Shown: positions 6,371 to 15,500, numbered from the stretch's first letter. The stretch is DNA of 64,000 nt from Paenibacillus sp. Root444D2 (GCF_001426375.1 NZ_LMEO01000007.1:1-64000), one strand, 5' to 3'. Made by a program: numbers and translations. The notes: generated from the sequence alone by a model not told the origin.

Positions 6371-7411
6371 ATGTATAAAACCATTGTAATCGGTGGAGGG
6401 CAAGCTGGACTTGCTGCGGGATATTACCTTAAAAAATATGGACTGTCATTTCTCATTTTAGAAGCCGGTCCTGAAGCAGTGGGATCATGGCCACATTATT
6501 ACGATAGCCTAAAGCTGTTCTCACCCGCTAAGTATTCTTCTTTGCCAGGATTCCCATTCTCAGGTGGGGGCAATCGTTATCCCTCGAGGGATGAAGTGAT
6601 TTCATACCTTCGAGAATATGCTTCTAAGTATAATATGCCTGTGAAGACAAACACTCGTGTTGAAAAAGTAGAGAAATTTAATGGGAGGTTTCAAGTTACC
6701 ACAACAAGTGGGGAGATTCTTGAAGCTGAATCTGTTATAAGTGCAACAGGCTCATTTCACAGACCCTATATACCTGACATTCCTGGATTAGCAGCGTTTC
6801 GAGGAGAAGTTATTCATTCCTCTGCGTATCGGAATACCAAGCCCTATCAAGGTCAACGTGTGATTGTTGTCGGGAGTGGGAACTCAGCGGTTCAAATAGG
6901 TGTTGAGCTCTCGGAGGTAGCCACTACGACCCTAGCGGTTCGGACACCGGTTAAACTCCTACCTCAGGTTAAGTTTGGACGCGATCTGCACTTTTGGTTA
7001 ATTGCTACCGGGTTAGATAAATTCCCTTTTCCTTTGTTTGGCCGCCCAGTACCAGAGCCAACAACCGTTATTGATTCGGCAGGGTTTAAACAACTATTAG
7101 AGAGCGGAAAACCAAATCAAAGACCAATGTTTACTTCGATGTATGAGGATGGAGTTATTTGGGGGGATGGGGAGAAAGAGAGCGCTGATGCGATCATTTT
7201 TGCTACTGGGTTTCGGCCTAATTTATCTTTTTTGGCGGGATTAAATGCATTGGATGATCGTGGATTTCCAAAACATAGGGTTGGGGTGAGTAATGCTACG
7301 GATGGTTTGTATTTTGTTGGCATTTCTGGGCAAAGATCATTTGCCTCTGCAACACTACGTGGTGTTGGGGATGATGCGCGATATGTTGTTAGAAAAATAA
7401 ATAATGCATAA
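6371..7411 (+). CDS. arsO: ArsO-like NAD(P)H-dependent flavin-containing monooxygenase
   Basis: A 346-residue flavoprotein. GGGQAGLAAGYYLKKYGLSF is the FAD-binding motif with the QAG variant typical of the ArsO/YwnB-like family. LKLFSPAKYSSLPGFPF and YPSRDEVISYLREYASKY follow as hallmark stretches. GSGNSAVQIGVELSE near residue 170 binds NADPH, and FATGFRPNLSFL near 275 is the conserved late FMO motif. ArsO genes commonly occur in ars operons, but the precise reaction is not well established; arsenical oxidation is the usual proposal. It lies 44 bases after the acetyltransferase gene and is probably co-transcribed with it. It is only distantly related to the Cys-tailed monooxygenase at 2484. 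Confidence 0.8.
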   Translation: MYKTIVIGGGQAGLAAGYYLKKYGLSFLILEAGPEAVGSWPHYYDSLKLFSPAKYSSLPGFPFSGGGNRYPSRDEVISYLREYASKYNMPVKTNTRVEKVEKFNGRFQVTTTSGEILEAESVISATGSFHRPYIPDIPGLAAFRGEVIHSSAYRNTKPYQGQRVIVVGSGNSAVQIGVELSEVATTTLAVRTPVKLLPQVKFGRDLHFWLIATGLDKFPFPLFGRPVPEPTTVIDSAGFKQLLESGKPNQRPMFTSMYEDGVIWGDGEKESADAIIFATGFRPNLSFLAGLNALDDRGFPKHRVGVSNATDGLYFVGISGQRSFASATLRGVGDDARYVVRKINNA

Positions 7412-7444
7412 CCATCATTTTTTTGATAACCGCATATTTAGTAA

Positions 7445-7480
7445 CTAACCCCAGAGCCGTATACATGGCACTAGGGTTAA
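7445..7480. terminator. Hairpin between convergent arsO-like and XRE genes
   Basis: TAACCC pairs with GGGTTA, with an inner AGCC/GGC pairing around GTATACAT. AT-rich flanks on both sides make it a weak bidirectional terminator candidate. Nothing else is visible in this short gap. Confidence 0.4.
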
Positions 7481-7499
7481 TTTATTTAAAAAAAGAAAG

Positions 7500-7853
7500 T
7501 TATTTAGTGTCATACGCCTTTAGGACGTCCTCAATCAATCTTGTAACTGTTGAAACTTCTCTAAGATTACGATCTCTAAGAATATGAGTTAAGTAATCAA
7601 TCAGTCGATCCTTTTCTACTTGGTCTTTAGACTGTAATCCATTATAGGAATTAAACAAATCACCCGGGCGAATTTCTAAAGCTTCTACTATTCTCTCAAG
7701 AGTATCCAAGGATATATTTTTCTCTCCACGTTCGATTCCACCTACGTATGATTGAGGTTGTTGTACTTTCTCACCCAGCTGCTCTTGAGTAAGCCCTCTA
7801 TTCTTCCGAAAAACCCTTATTCTTGCACCAATATGAGCTGATAATTTAGGCAA
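7500..7853 (-). CDS. XRE-family DNA-binding regulator
   Basis: A 117-residue protein with an N-terminal helix-turn-helix (residues about 7-62): IGARIRVFRKNRGLTQEQLGEKVQ, then the YVGGIERGEKNISLDTLERIVEAL signature. The C-terminal ~50 residues are charged and helical, probably for dimer formation. It starts with TTG, preceded on the minus strand by AGAAGGTGGT. It diverges from the DGQHR-domain gene with 138 bases between them, so it probably controls both directions. Such regulators often guard mobile or defence modules. The family is clear; the target is inferred. Confidence 0.85.
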   Translation of the reverse strand: MPKLSAHIGARIRVFRKNRGLTQEQLGEKVQQPQSYVGGIERGEKNISLDTLERIVEALEIRPGDLFNSYNGLQSKDQVEKDRLIDYLTHILRDRNLREVSTVTRLIEDVLKAYDTK

Positions 7854-7991
7854 GGGACCACCACCTTCTATATCAGCTTAAGGAAGTGGACACCCAAGTT
7901 AAATACACCTATAACATATATAACCAATTGATTTTAGATCTTATAACATCTATATTTATATTAATAATTCATAAAATAAGGGGCAAACAGC
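7854..7991. promoter_or_regulatory. Divergent promoter region, XRE regulator / DGQHR gene
   Basis: This AT-rich 138-base gap must hold both promoters. TATAAC-type -10 sequences occur around 7910 and 7943, and AAGGGG (7978-7983) is the ribosome binding site of the rightward gene. I could not identify a clear operator palindrome. Confidence 0.4.
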
Positions 7992-8984
7992 ATGAATACA
8001 CTACCTAATCAAATCGTTATTGAAAATGTTTTACAATGTAAAATGCGCGGTAAAGTGGCCTATCAAAGCCATTTTCCTTCCTCGGTGGGACTACAACTCA
8101 CTTATGTAAAACCTTTTGACTTGCCCTCAGGTAAAGGGTATCAACGCCCCGTAGACTCAAAAAGGTGTGAGGATTTTGCTAGCTATTTATCTAAAGGTGA
8201 AGATGCTTTGTTTACTCCTATTTTATTAAACGCAGCATCGAATTGGGAGTTTGTTTATTATGATCGACAACGTCCATCTTATGGTCGCCTATTTTGTAAA
8301 GGTAAGGCGTCGTTAATGGATGGTCAGCATCGAATGGGGGGCATTGATAAATACACACGGGAAACAAACTCCGATTTAAATGTTCCTTTTCTTGCATTTC
8401 ATTCTTTGGATGAAGATGAGGAGGTTAAACTATTTGACACCATAAATACAAAAGCGAAGGGAATTGGACCATCACTTAGCAAGTTTTTACGTCGAGATTC
8501 AGATGATATCAGTTGGATCGCTACTGAGCTCATGGTTCGTAAGGACAGTCCTTTTTATAATATTGGTACAATTATTGGCAAACGTAGCAAGGGACGCCAT
8601 GTGACACTTCAGAATGTCTATAGAACACTTCATCATTTAACAGCTGATTACCGAATATCTAGTTTATCAAAAGAAGAAAAATTGGCTGTGGCTATGACTT
8701 ATTACGATGCTATTCGCCAAACATTTGATTCTGAATGGTCCGATTATAAAGAATTTCGGTTAACGCATATCGTCTGCTTAGACGCTCTTTCTTTGGCAGG
8801 TAATCATGTACTACTCAAATGTATGTCTGAGGGTAAGAAACATATCGATCTTGCAGCCATTCAACGGCACGTGAAACGCATGTCTTTGGACTGGTCGGCA
8901 CAAGGTCCACTCAAATATTTAAAGGGTATGAGCGGATCTAGAACGCTTGCTACAGACTTGAAAGAACAAATGCTCCCTGTGTAG
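7992..8984 (+). CDS. DGQHR-domain protein (DndB-like)
   Basis: A 330-residue protein with the defining DGQHR motif at residues 110-114 (LMDGQHRMGG), preceded by the family's YQRPVDSKRCEDFASYL element (residues 50-66) and followed by FDTINTKAKGIGPSLSKFL. This family includes DndB, the regulator of DNA phosphorothioation, and many orphan proteins in defence and mobile islands. No dndACDE genes are present here, so a phosphorothioation role is not supported. Its neighbours are a divergent XRE regulator and three TniQ-like genes. It ends in a hairpin (8966-8998) that overlaps the stop codon, which suggests a separate transcript. The biochemical role is unknown. Confidence 0.8.
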   Translation: MNTLPNQIVIENVLQCKMRGKVAYQSHFPSSVGLQLTYVKPFDLPSGKGYQRPVDSKRCEDFASYLSKGEDALFTPILLNAASNWEFVYYDRQRPSYGRLFCKGKASLMDGQHRMGGIDKYTRETNSDLNVPFLAFHSLDEDEEVKLFDTINTKAKGIGPSLSKFLRRDSDDISWIATELMVRKDSPFYNIGTIIGKRSKGRHVTLQNVYRTLHHLTADYRISSLSKEEKLAVAMTYYDAIRQTFDSEWSDYKEFRLTHIVCLDALSLAGNHVLLKCMSEGKKHIDLAAIQRHVKRMSLDWSAQGPLKYLKGMSGSRTLATDLKEQMLPV

Positions 8985-8998
8985 TGGGGAGTATTTGT
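8966..8998 (+). terminator. Hairpin spanning the DGQHR gene stop codon
   Basis: ACAAATGCTCCC (8966-8977) pairs with GGGAGTATTTGT (8987-8998), with one G-U pair. The stop codon sits in the loop. There is no long T-run, so efficiency is doubtful. Confidence 0.45.
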
Positions 8999-9124
8999 AC
9001 TAAATAATCAGAATGGGATATATCTACTAACGTTAAGAGCCTCTTCATTTTAGACTAGAAGCAATTATAAAATCAGTTGGTTACTTAAAATAAAAACAAC
9101 TATTTATGTCATGGGAGATGTTAT

Positions 9125-10912
9125 ATGTTTTCTGTGAGATTACAGCCGAAACTAGGTGAATCATTAAGCAGCTTCCTTCTTCGTTTTGCAAAAGCAAACG
9201 GAACCAGTTTATTAACTCTTTGGAAAAAAGTGAAGAATAATGATTTTGTAAATCCTCAAAAAGCGGACATCCCATTAATTGATTTTGCCCCACTGAATTC
9301 TATTTACATTCAAACACTCTCTCAAATAACAAACGTGGCATGTGAGAAGCTATTAGGAATGACTTTTTATTTTGTATTAAAAAAATTTAGTCATAGTAAT
9401 GAACTTGTTCACTCTCGTTTTTTAAGGGGGGTTATTCGTGAGTACCTTCATTACTGTCCTCAGTGCTTAAATGAGAAAAAACCTTATTTAAGAATTGAAT
9501 GGAAGGTTGATGGTATTAATTGTTGTACACGACATCACATACGTTTACTTGACAGCTGTAAGAGTTGTGGTAATCAGATTAAGTTGAGTGCAGTTGAAGA
9601 AATAAGTATTTGTCCAATATGTTATTCTTCTTTTGGCTCAGATAAGTACGATGATAAAGTTACAGAAGAAGATTTGGATAAGCAAGAATGGCTTTTAAAA
9701 ACTTGGAGGGAACTTTTTACAAATAATAATAAACATTTAAGTCCTTCAGAAGTAGCAATCAAATTATTATTTATTATGAATGGAAAACAACCAAATTATA
9801 ATATAGATGTAATAGAGCAAAAATTTGATAAATTAGGGGTTCAAGCATCAAGTCTTATGCAATATGCAAGAAAAACGTTATCTCAAACTAGATCCGTACA
9901 TATTCACTTATTATTAAAAATACTATATATAAACAAACTTGACCTAACTACTTTTTTTGAAATTGAAATCCCAAGTGATTTTCGCAATTCAATTATTCCG
10001 AATAAGATAAATAAATTAGAAAATGCTATTTGTTTATCTCCTTGGTGTAAGAGCTATATGAAAAATGATTCTATAGTTAAGACGGGGACTTCATCAAAAA
10101 AGAGAAAATCTGGTGAGAAACTTCTTAACCACATAGCTTGTTTAGATTGCGGTTGTAGGTTTGCTTACAAAGAGACAGGAGAACTTCAGGAAAAAGATTA
10201 CTTTGTGCAAGGTTATAATATATTAACTGGGATTCAATCCGATGAATTTTCTTTAGCTGAACTTAGTAGGCGAACTGGTTTACACATAAGTGTTTCTCGG
10301 AGAATTGTGGCTTATTTTCAGGTTAGAGGAGTATTTAAAAATAACAGTGATAATAAAGAGGTTGTGGACAATACTTTGTTGTATGAGTTTAAAGACTCAA
10401 TTACTAATGATGTTGATCTTGAAACTATTGAAAAATGGGAATGCTGGGTATCTACAACGCAGTATCTGCTTCACAGGTATCATCCGGCAGTAATGAAGGA
10501 ATTAATATTACATAAATGGCCAGTTCCGGAACGAAGAATTGATAGGGGAAAAATCCAAGATGAAATGTTGAGCATATGCAATGAATTAATTAATTCGGAG
10601 CAAAGTATCACGATCGGTATTGTCTCGGAGAAGCTTAGGGTAACACCAAATACTCTCCGGAAATGGGGTCTTGAGAAGTACATTCATGAAATGAAGAACA
10701 TTCAACAGACAGTTAAAATAAACAAATTAAAGTCTATATGGCACAGCTTAATTGATAACTTTTTTAATTCTAGAGTCGGTCAAAGAGTTCTCTCAGAGGA
10801 TGTTTATGACTACATTAAAGCTAGTCCGCCATATATTCGTAAAGTGGCTCCGGAGTTAACTGCTTATATTAACCAATTGCGAGTTAATCATAATATGGAG
10901 CTTGAAAAATAA
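9125..10912 (+). CDS. TniQ/TnsD-like zinc-binding protein, copy 1
   Basis: A 595-residue protein. Residues 1-170 are the TniQ domain: the opening LQPKLGESLSSFLLRFAKANG is typical, followed by an eight-ligand zinc array, Cys111-x2-Cys114, Cys134-x2-His137, Cys145-x2-Cys148 and Cys163-x2-Cys166. Residues about 190-595 are a TnsD-like C-terminal part with helix-turn-helix elements (ITIGIVSEKLRVTPNTLRKWGLEKYI near 500-525). In Tn7-like elements TnsD/TniQ recognises a DNA attachment site and recruits TnsC. No TnsA, TnsB or TnsC gene is seen in the window, so the role here is open. It has its own terminator (10,932) and GGGAGA ribosome binding site. Codon use is strongly AT-rich. Confidence 0.8.
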   Translation: MFSVRLQPKLGESLSSFLLRFAKANGTSLLTLWKKVKNNDFVNPQKADIPLIDFAPLNSIYIQTLSQITNVACEKLLGMTFYFVLKKFSHSNELVHSRFLRGVIREYLHYCPQCLNEKKPYLRIEWKVDGINCCTRHHIRLLDSCKSCGNQIKLSAVEEISICPICYSSFGSDKYDDKVTEEDLDKQEWLLKTWRELFTNNNKHLSPSEVAIKLLFIMNGKQPNYNIDVIEQKFDKLGVQASSLMQYARKTLSQTRSVHIHLLLKILYINKLDLTTFFEIEIPSDFRNSIIPNKINKLENAICLSPWCKSYMKNDSIVKTGTSSKKRKSGEKLLNHIACLDCGCRFAYKETGELQEKDYFVQGYNILTGIQSDEFSLAELSRRTGLHISVSRRIVAYFQVRGVFKNNSDNKEVVDNTLLYEFKDSITNDVDLETIEKWECWVSTTQYLLHRYHPAVMKELILHKWPVPERRIDRGKIQDEMLSICNELINSEQSITIGIVSEKLRVTPNTLRKWGLEKYIHEMKNIQQTVKINKLKSIWHSLIDNFFNSRVGQRVLSEDVYDYIKASPPYIRKVAPELTAYINQLRVNHNMELEK

Positions 10913-10931
10913 TGTTTTGAAATTATTAAAG

Positions 10932-10980
10932 TGAGAGACATGACGGATTTGAAACTAATCCGACACGTCTCTCATTTTGT
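10932..10980 (+). terminator. Rho-independent terminator after TniQ-like copy 1
   Basis: TGAGAGAC and CGGATT (10,932-10,949) pair with AATCCG and GTCTCTCA (10,957-10,974), forming a long stem with an internal loop, followed by TTTTGTTG. Confidence 0.75.
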
Positions 10981-11010
10981 TGTAAACTAGTATAAGTTGG
11001 GTTTTGATAA

Positions 11011-11070
11011 AAAAGTCGCAGATATTGTCCTGAATGTTTAAAGGTGGAGAATAATCGGTTCCTTTCACAC
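11011..11070 (+). pseudogene. Scrap of a further TniQ-like gene in the 10,913-11,402 gap
   Basis: Between the terminator and copy 2, the frame starting at 11,011 reads KSRRYCPECLKVENNRFL. This closely parallels the first zinc knuckle of the neighbouring TniQ-like proteins (KRKYCPICVRQDRCFYL in copy 2, RRFCPHCIKEKKGFKL in copy 3). There is no start codon or continuing homology, and the frame closes soon afterwards. I read it as debris of a decayed additional copy. The rest of this gap (11,071-11,390) shows nothing I recognise apart from the AAGGAAAG ribosome binding site of the next gene. Confidence 0.5.
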
Positions 11071-11402
11071 GCGTCGGTGACTATATTTCCCCCCGCTAAA
11101 CAAGATGTTCCGAAAGCTTCGGTATTCTAAGGGTTGAGACCTATAACATGGCCGTCAAATTAAACTGGACTAGTTTAGGGTTAATTCTGACGATATTGTA
11201 TTATCAAAAGAGATTTATCGTCATATTGGAGTTAGTCAAACATAACATAATTACTGAAAGTCGCTTCAGAACTAAATGCATATATACATAAGTTGTGAAT
11301 TTCTCATATAACAGCAGATGATGGACTTAACAAAAGTCCTACATATGGGTATTTTTATGACAAGGGTCCCAATAAAAAAACTATAATTATAAGGAAAGAA
11401 TA

Positions 11403-13433
11403 ATGAATACTAGATGTTTAACAGTACGACCAATTCAGAAGTCTGGAGAATGCCTGACTTCTTATTTATTTAGAGCAGAATATTCAAACAAAGTTTCAGC
11501 ATTGGATATATGGGCAGATATTCATAGAGGATCAATTCATACACTGCGAAATGATCAGTTCTTTCGACTTGATTATGATGTAAATGTTTTCGATCATAAG
11601 AAAATTGTAAGCCTATTAAAAACTTCTCAAGATGCAATTATTTCAATGACTTATTACGGTATATCCTATAAATTTTTTGATAACCCGGCTATTGAAATTG
11701 AGCGAGTATATTTAATGATTAACGCTGCAATTGATAGTCAAAAACGAAAATATTGCCCAATTTGTGTAAGACAAGATCGTTGTTTTTACCTTATATGTCA
11801 GGTAAAAGAAATAGAAATATGCCTTAATCATCTAGTTAAACTTCAATCAGCATGTCCCCACTGTCAGAAGCAAGTGAAATATTCAGATAATGTATTTAAG
11901 AACAAGGATGACGCTATTTGTGTAAATTGCAAACTGTCTTTAACAAATAAGGTTGAAGATATTCAGGGTTTAGGATACATAATAACTCAAGAAAGATTTT
12001 ATAAAGATTGGAATTATTTGCTCAACCCTTCTTTGATATTAACAAAAGTTATTAATAATTTTTCATTGGAACAATCGCTTGCAATAAAACTGCTTTTCAT
12101 TACTCAGTCAAAAGAAGAGCGTTACATTAGAAGCCGAGTAAATCTTTTAAGCGTGAATGTAGTGAAAAACTTAGTATCGTTAATCAGAAGTAATAGGGAA
12201 ACTAAAAAGGTTTCAATTGGAGATGTAATTTCTATTGCAAGAGGTTTAAATATTACGCTAGAAGAATTTTCGGAAATTATTGTCCCTAATACATATATTG
12301 AATCTCTATTTATAAAATCGGAGCAGGTAGAACCGGATGTTTGCCATGCTCATTGGTGTAAATTCTTTAATAAGAAGGGAAAGATGACTAAAATAAATAA
12401 CCGAGTTGAACCAAGAAAAAAGGGCGTTAGATATCCTTTTTATTATTATTGTGCCGGCTGTTCAATGAGATATAGCTTCCATCCAGTAAATGATACCTGG
12501 GATGAAATTGATGGCAATATTCAGTTGGTTGAAAAGGTTAGGGAACTTGCTTCCAAAGGGTTAACACGAAGTCAAGTCTCTAAGTATCAGAAGGTTAATA
12601 TATTTAGAGTAAGCGAGATTTTTGGATATTTAGCATATCATAGTTTTTTGCCATCCGGGATTGAAAGGAAATACATTCCTCAAGATGTAATTGATAATAG
12701 TCTCGAGTACTTTAAGTTGTCTAATATGAGATATGACTCATACTCAGAGACTAAATATAAGGATATGCAAGAAAAGTTTGGTTGGTCCTTAATTGAATAC
12801 AGTTATTATTATGCGAATAATCTTGTACAAGAATATTTTATGCAAAAACAGTCTAGTCTAAAAAAACCTTTAAAGAAATACGATTCCCTAGAGAAGACAG
12901 TAAGTGAAAAAGTAAATAACATGGTTACAAGTGAACTAACTATTTCCCTTCAGCAAGTTGCCGCTGCAGTTGAGTGTAGTGAAGGAACATTGCGTACACA
13001 CGGATTGCAAGAAATAATTATATCCTGTATGGAAAGTCAAAAGTCCTTTAGATTAAATAATGAAGAAAAGGAATTGAGAAATAAATTTGATAAATATACT
13101 AGCCAAGCTAAGCTTTTGAACTTGCAAATTACGTATAAAAGTATATATCACCATCTTGGTAGGCATAGGGATTATATTAACAAACATTATCCTGGGTTCA
13201 GTAATTATATGGCCAGAGTAGTTCACACACATAATTCAATGCTTAAGGAGATAGCTTTACAAAAAAAACGAAGCGAGGTTAAGCAAGCTGTTGCTGAAAC
13301 ATTTTCTAGAAATGGTATTTTAAATACTTCGCTGGTTGGAAGGCAAATGGGTATTAAATATGTTAGGGTTAAAGGCTATGCTCATATTAAGACTATGATC
13401 ATATCAGAGATAGAAGAATTTTTATTGAGATAA
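11403..13433 (+). CDS. TniQ/TnsD-like zinc-binding protein, copy 2
   Basis: A 676-residue protein with the same plan as copy 1 and, more closely, copy 3. The N-terminal TniQ domain has zinc ligands Cys118/Cys121, Cys140/His143, Cys151/Cys154 and Cys173/Cys176. The middle part shares NPSLILTKVINNFSLEQSLAIKLLF with copy 3. A second Cys pair is visible near residue 350 (YYYCAGC). The C-terminal half carries repeated helix-turn-helix-like segments (ISLQQVAAAVECSEGTLRTHGL near 520). ATG at 11,403 follows AAGGAAAG. Copy 3 begins 21 bases after it, so the two are surely co-transcribed. Target-site recognition is the family role; no partner transposase is present. Confidence 0.8.
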   Translation: MNTRCLTVRPIQKSGECLTSYLFRAEYSNKVSALDIWADIHRGSIHTLRNDQFFRLDYDVNVFDHKKIVSLLKTSQDAIISMTYYGISYKFFDNPAIEIERVYLMINAAIDSQKRKYCPICVRQDRCFYLICQVKEIEICLNHLVKLQSACPHCQKQVKYSDNVFKNKDDAICVNCKLSLTNKVEDIQGLGYIITQERFYKDWNYLLNPSLILTKVINNFSLEQSLAIKLLFITQSKEERYIRSRVNLLSVNVVKNLVSLIRSNRETKKVSIGDVISIARGLNITLEEFSEIIVPNTYIESLFIKSEQVEPDVCHAHWCKFFNKKGKMTKINNRVEPRKKGVRYPFYYYCAGCSMRYSFHPVNDTWDEIDGNIQLVEKVRELASKGLTRSQVSKYQKVNIFRVSEIFGYLAYHSFLPSGIERKYIPQDVIDNSLEYFKLSNMRYDSYSETKYKDMQEKFGWSLIEYSYYYANNLVQEYFMQKQSSLKKPLKKYDSLEKTVSEKVNNMVTSELTISLQQVAAAVECSEGTLRTHGLQEIIISCMESQKSFRLNNEEKELRNKFDKYTSQAKLLNLQITYKSIYHHLGRHRDYINKHYPGFSNYMARVVHTHNSMLKEIALQKKRSEVKQAVAETFSRNGILNTSLVGRQMGIKYVRVKGYAHIKTMIISEIEEFLLR

Positions 13434-13454
13434 AAGGCAATGTGAGGAGTAGCA

Positions 13455-15500
13455 ATGAAGCTGTTATCGGTAAGGCCCATTCCACGAGATAAGGAAACTT
13501 TAAGTTCTTTTTTTCTAAGAATTGCAGATGGGAATGGGATACCATATCTGGATGTAAGAAGAAAAGTCAATATAGGTTCTGTATCTTACCTAAACTCAAC
13601 TAATATGTTTAAGGTTGATTGGTTTCCCCATCTTATTGATACAAGATTACTTGCACAGTTTGTAGGAGCATCGATTGAAAAAATAAGAACTCTTACTTTT
13701 TTGACGATTCTTGATAAGTTCTTTGACGATCCGGACCAAGAAGAAAGACGGTATAGGTCTTTTATCAGGCCATACATGATAACTAAGGTAAGACGGTTTT
13801 GTCCACATTGTATTAAAGAAAAGAAAGGTTTTAAGCTTATCTGGCAAATAAATGAAATTGAGATTTGTTTAGAGCATCAAGGTATTCTTAAATCACATTG
13901 CCATGAATGTAATCAATCCCAGCCATATTTTTATGAAAAATTGAATGAATTTATATGTAAAAATTGTAACCATTCACTGACAGATAAAGAGGATTTAATA
14001 AAAGGTATAAATGATGAAATTCTTAAAGATGAGCAAATAAGGATTTACTCTGATTGGGAATATCTTTTAAATCCAAGTTTTTCACTTACATCAAAACTCG
14101 AAAATTATTCGTTAGAGCAATCATTGGCGATTAAACTACTCTATATTTCTCAAAATCAGGCAGCTATTTTTAATAAGAGGGAGATAACTCTGTTTTCTCC
14201 GATAATAGTTCAAAATTTAACGGCATTAATTCGAACTGGTAAATCAACGAAAAGAGTCCTTCTGACGGACGTATTTAAAGTTACAAGCTATTGTGGTCTA
14301 AGTATTGCCGAATTCTCGAAGATCAAGGTGCCTATAAGCTATATAGTTTCTCTAAATCCACATGTTGAGGAATTATCTGCGGGATATTGTGTGACTCCAT
14401 GGTGTTCATCTTTTGGCGTAGCTACTGGCATGAGGCCAATTGATATCCGTAGAAGGGGTTACAATGGAGTTTACTTTACAAGAGTACATGTGTGTATTGA
14501 ATGTTATATGCAATATGGGTTTTATCAAAAAGAGTGGAGAGAGATCAAAGGAGACATAGATCTTTTTATAGAAGTGGCAAAATTAATTGAACAAGGAATA
14601 ACCAGGAGAACCCTTACATCTACCCTGAAAATTGATTATCATCGCTCTTGTTTAATAATGGCCTATTTACTACGATTTTCTCTTATTGATAGTGATAAAT
14701 TTAGTCAATTCATACCTAAAAAAGCTCCTAAGAATCTAAAAGAGAACTTTGTTCGAATTCTTGAGGAATATTTCGAATCACCAGAAAAAATGTATTATAA
14801 GGCAAAAAAAATATATGGATGGGCCCCTATTGACTTCTATTATTATTTTTTTGATCCTGAAGTTCAGAATATTTATTTATTCCAGCCCCCTACGTATAAA
14901 ACCAATTCTTCGATGAAAAGAGAACTGGCATTTCTTGAAGTTGAGAGAAAGTTGGAGGGATTTTTTCAAAATGATAATGAAATATCTATAAAGCAAGTCG
15001 CGGCATCAATAAGTATTGGTAGAACAACAATTTCAACACAAAAATATGGAGATATAAAAGAGGCCATCATCAAAGGGAAGCAAGTTCAAAGTTTAACAAA
15101 AAGAGAGAACAACAGACAATATTTCCTTAGCGTTTTTGAGGACTATAAAAGGAATCAAGAACATTTAGGAAAATCACTTTTTTGTGATGACATATATAAA
15201 TACATAGGAAGAAACAGTTCATATTTACGAAAATATTATCCAGATATCAGTGATTGGTTCTCAGAACAAGTAAAAGAAAGTAAGGAACGGTTTCGAAAAG
15301 TGAGGTTGGAAAATTGGCATTTAGATATAGAAACGGCTATTCCAATCGTTTACGAGAAGTATGGCCGGCTAAGTCAGAATTTGGTTGGGGATTATTTTGG
15401 GATAATTAATATTAATGCGCGGAAAGGTTTTTATTATCAAGTTAAAAAAATGATAAAAGATGAGATTGAAAGGTTTTTAGCATTTAAAGTTCATGGTTGA
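13455..15500 (+). CDS. TniQ/TnsD-like zinc-binding protein, copy 3
   Basis: A 681-residue paralogue of copy 2. Zinc ligands are Cys116/Cys119, Cys138/His141, Cys149/Cys152 and Cys168/Cys171. NPSFSLTSKLENYSLEQSLA mirrors copy 2, and ISIKQVAASISIGRTTISTQ (about 514-533) aligns with its C-terminal helix-turn-helix. The ribosome binding site is TGAGGAG, 8 bases before the ATG. Similar length and clear but moderate similarity suggest an old duplication with diverged DNA specificity. With copy 2 it could form a heteromeric complex. The absence of TnsABC argues that it acts with a transposase elsewhere or has another function. Confidence 0.8.
   Translation: MKLLSVRPIPRDKETLSSFFLRIADGNGIPYLDVRRKVNIGSVSYLNSTNMFKVDWFPHLIDTRLLAQFVGASIEKIRTLTFLTILDKFFDDPDQEERRYRSFIRPYMITKVRRFCPHCIKEKKGFKLIWQINEIEICLEHQGILKSHCHECNQSQPYFYEKLNEFICKNCNHSLTDKEDLIKGINDEILKDEQIRIYSDWEYLLNPSFSLTSKLENYSLEQSLAIKLLYISQNQAAIFNKREITLFSPIIVQNLTALIRTGKSTKRVLLTDVFKVTSYCGLSIAEFSKIKVPISYIVSLNPHVEELSAGYCVTPWCSSFGVATGMRPIDIRRRGYNGVYFTRVHVCIECYMQYGFYQKEWREIKGDIDLFIEVAKLIEQGITRRTLTSTLKIDYHRSCLIMAYLLRFSLIDSDKFSQFIPKKAPKNLKENFVRILEEYFESPEKMYYKAKKIYGWAPIDFYYYFFDPEVQNIYLFQPPTYKTNSSMKRELAFLEVERKLEGFFQNDNEISIKQVAASISIGRTTISTQKYGDIKEAIIKGKQVQSLTKRENNRQYFLSVFEDYKRNQEHLGKSLFCDDIYKYIGRNSSYLRKYYPDISDWFSEQVKESKERFRKVRLENWHLDIETAIPIVYEKYGRLSQNLVGDYFGIININARKGFYYQVKKMIKDEIERFLAFKVHG

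Noticed and set aside
7992..8984. A DNA phosphorothioation (dnd) system
   Set aside because: Only a DGQHR protein is present; dndA, dndC, dndD and dndE are all absent.
7500..15500. A complete Tn7-like transposon
   Set aside because: No TnsA, TnsB or TnsC-like reading frame and no end repeats could be recognised; only TniQ/TnsD-like genes are present.
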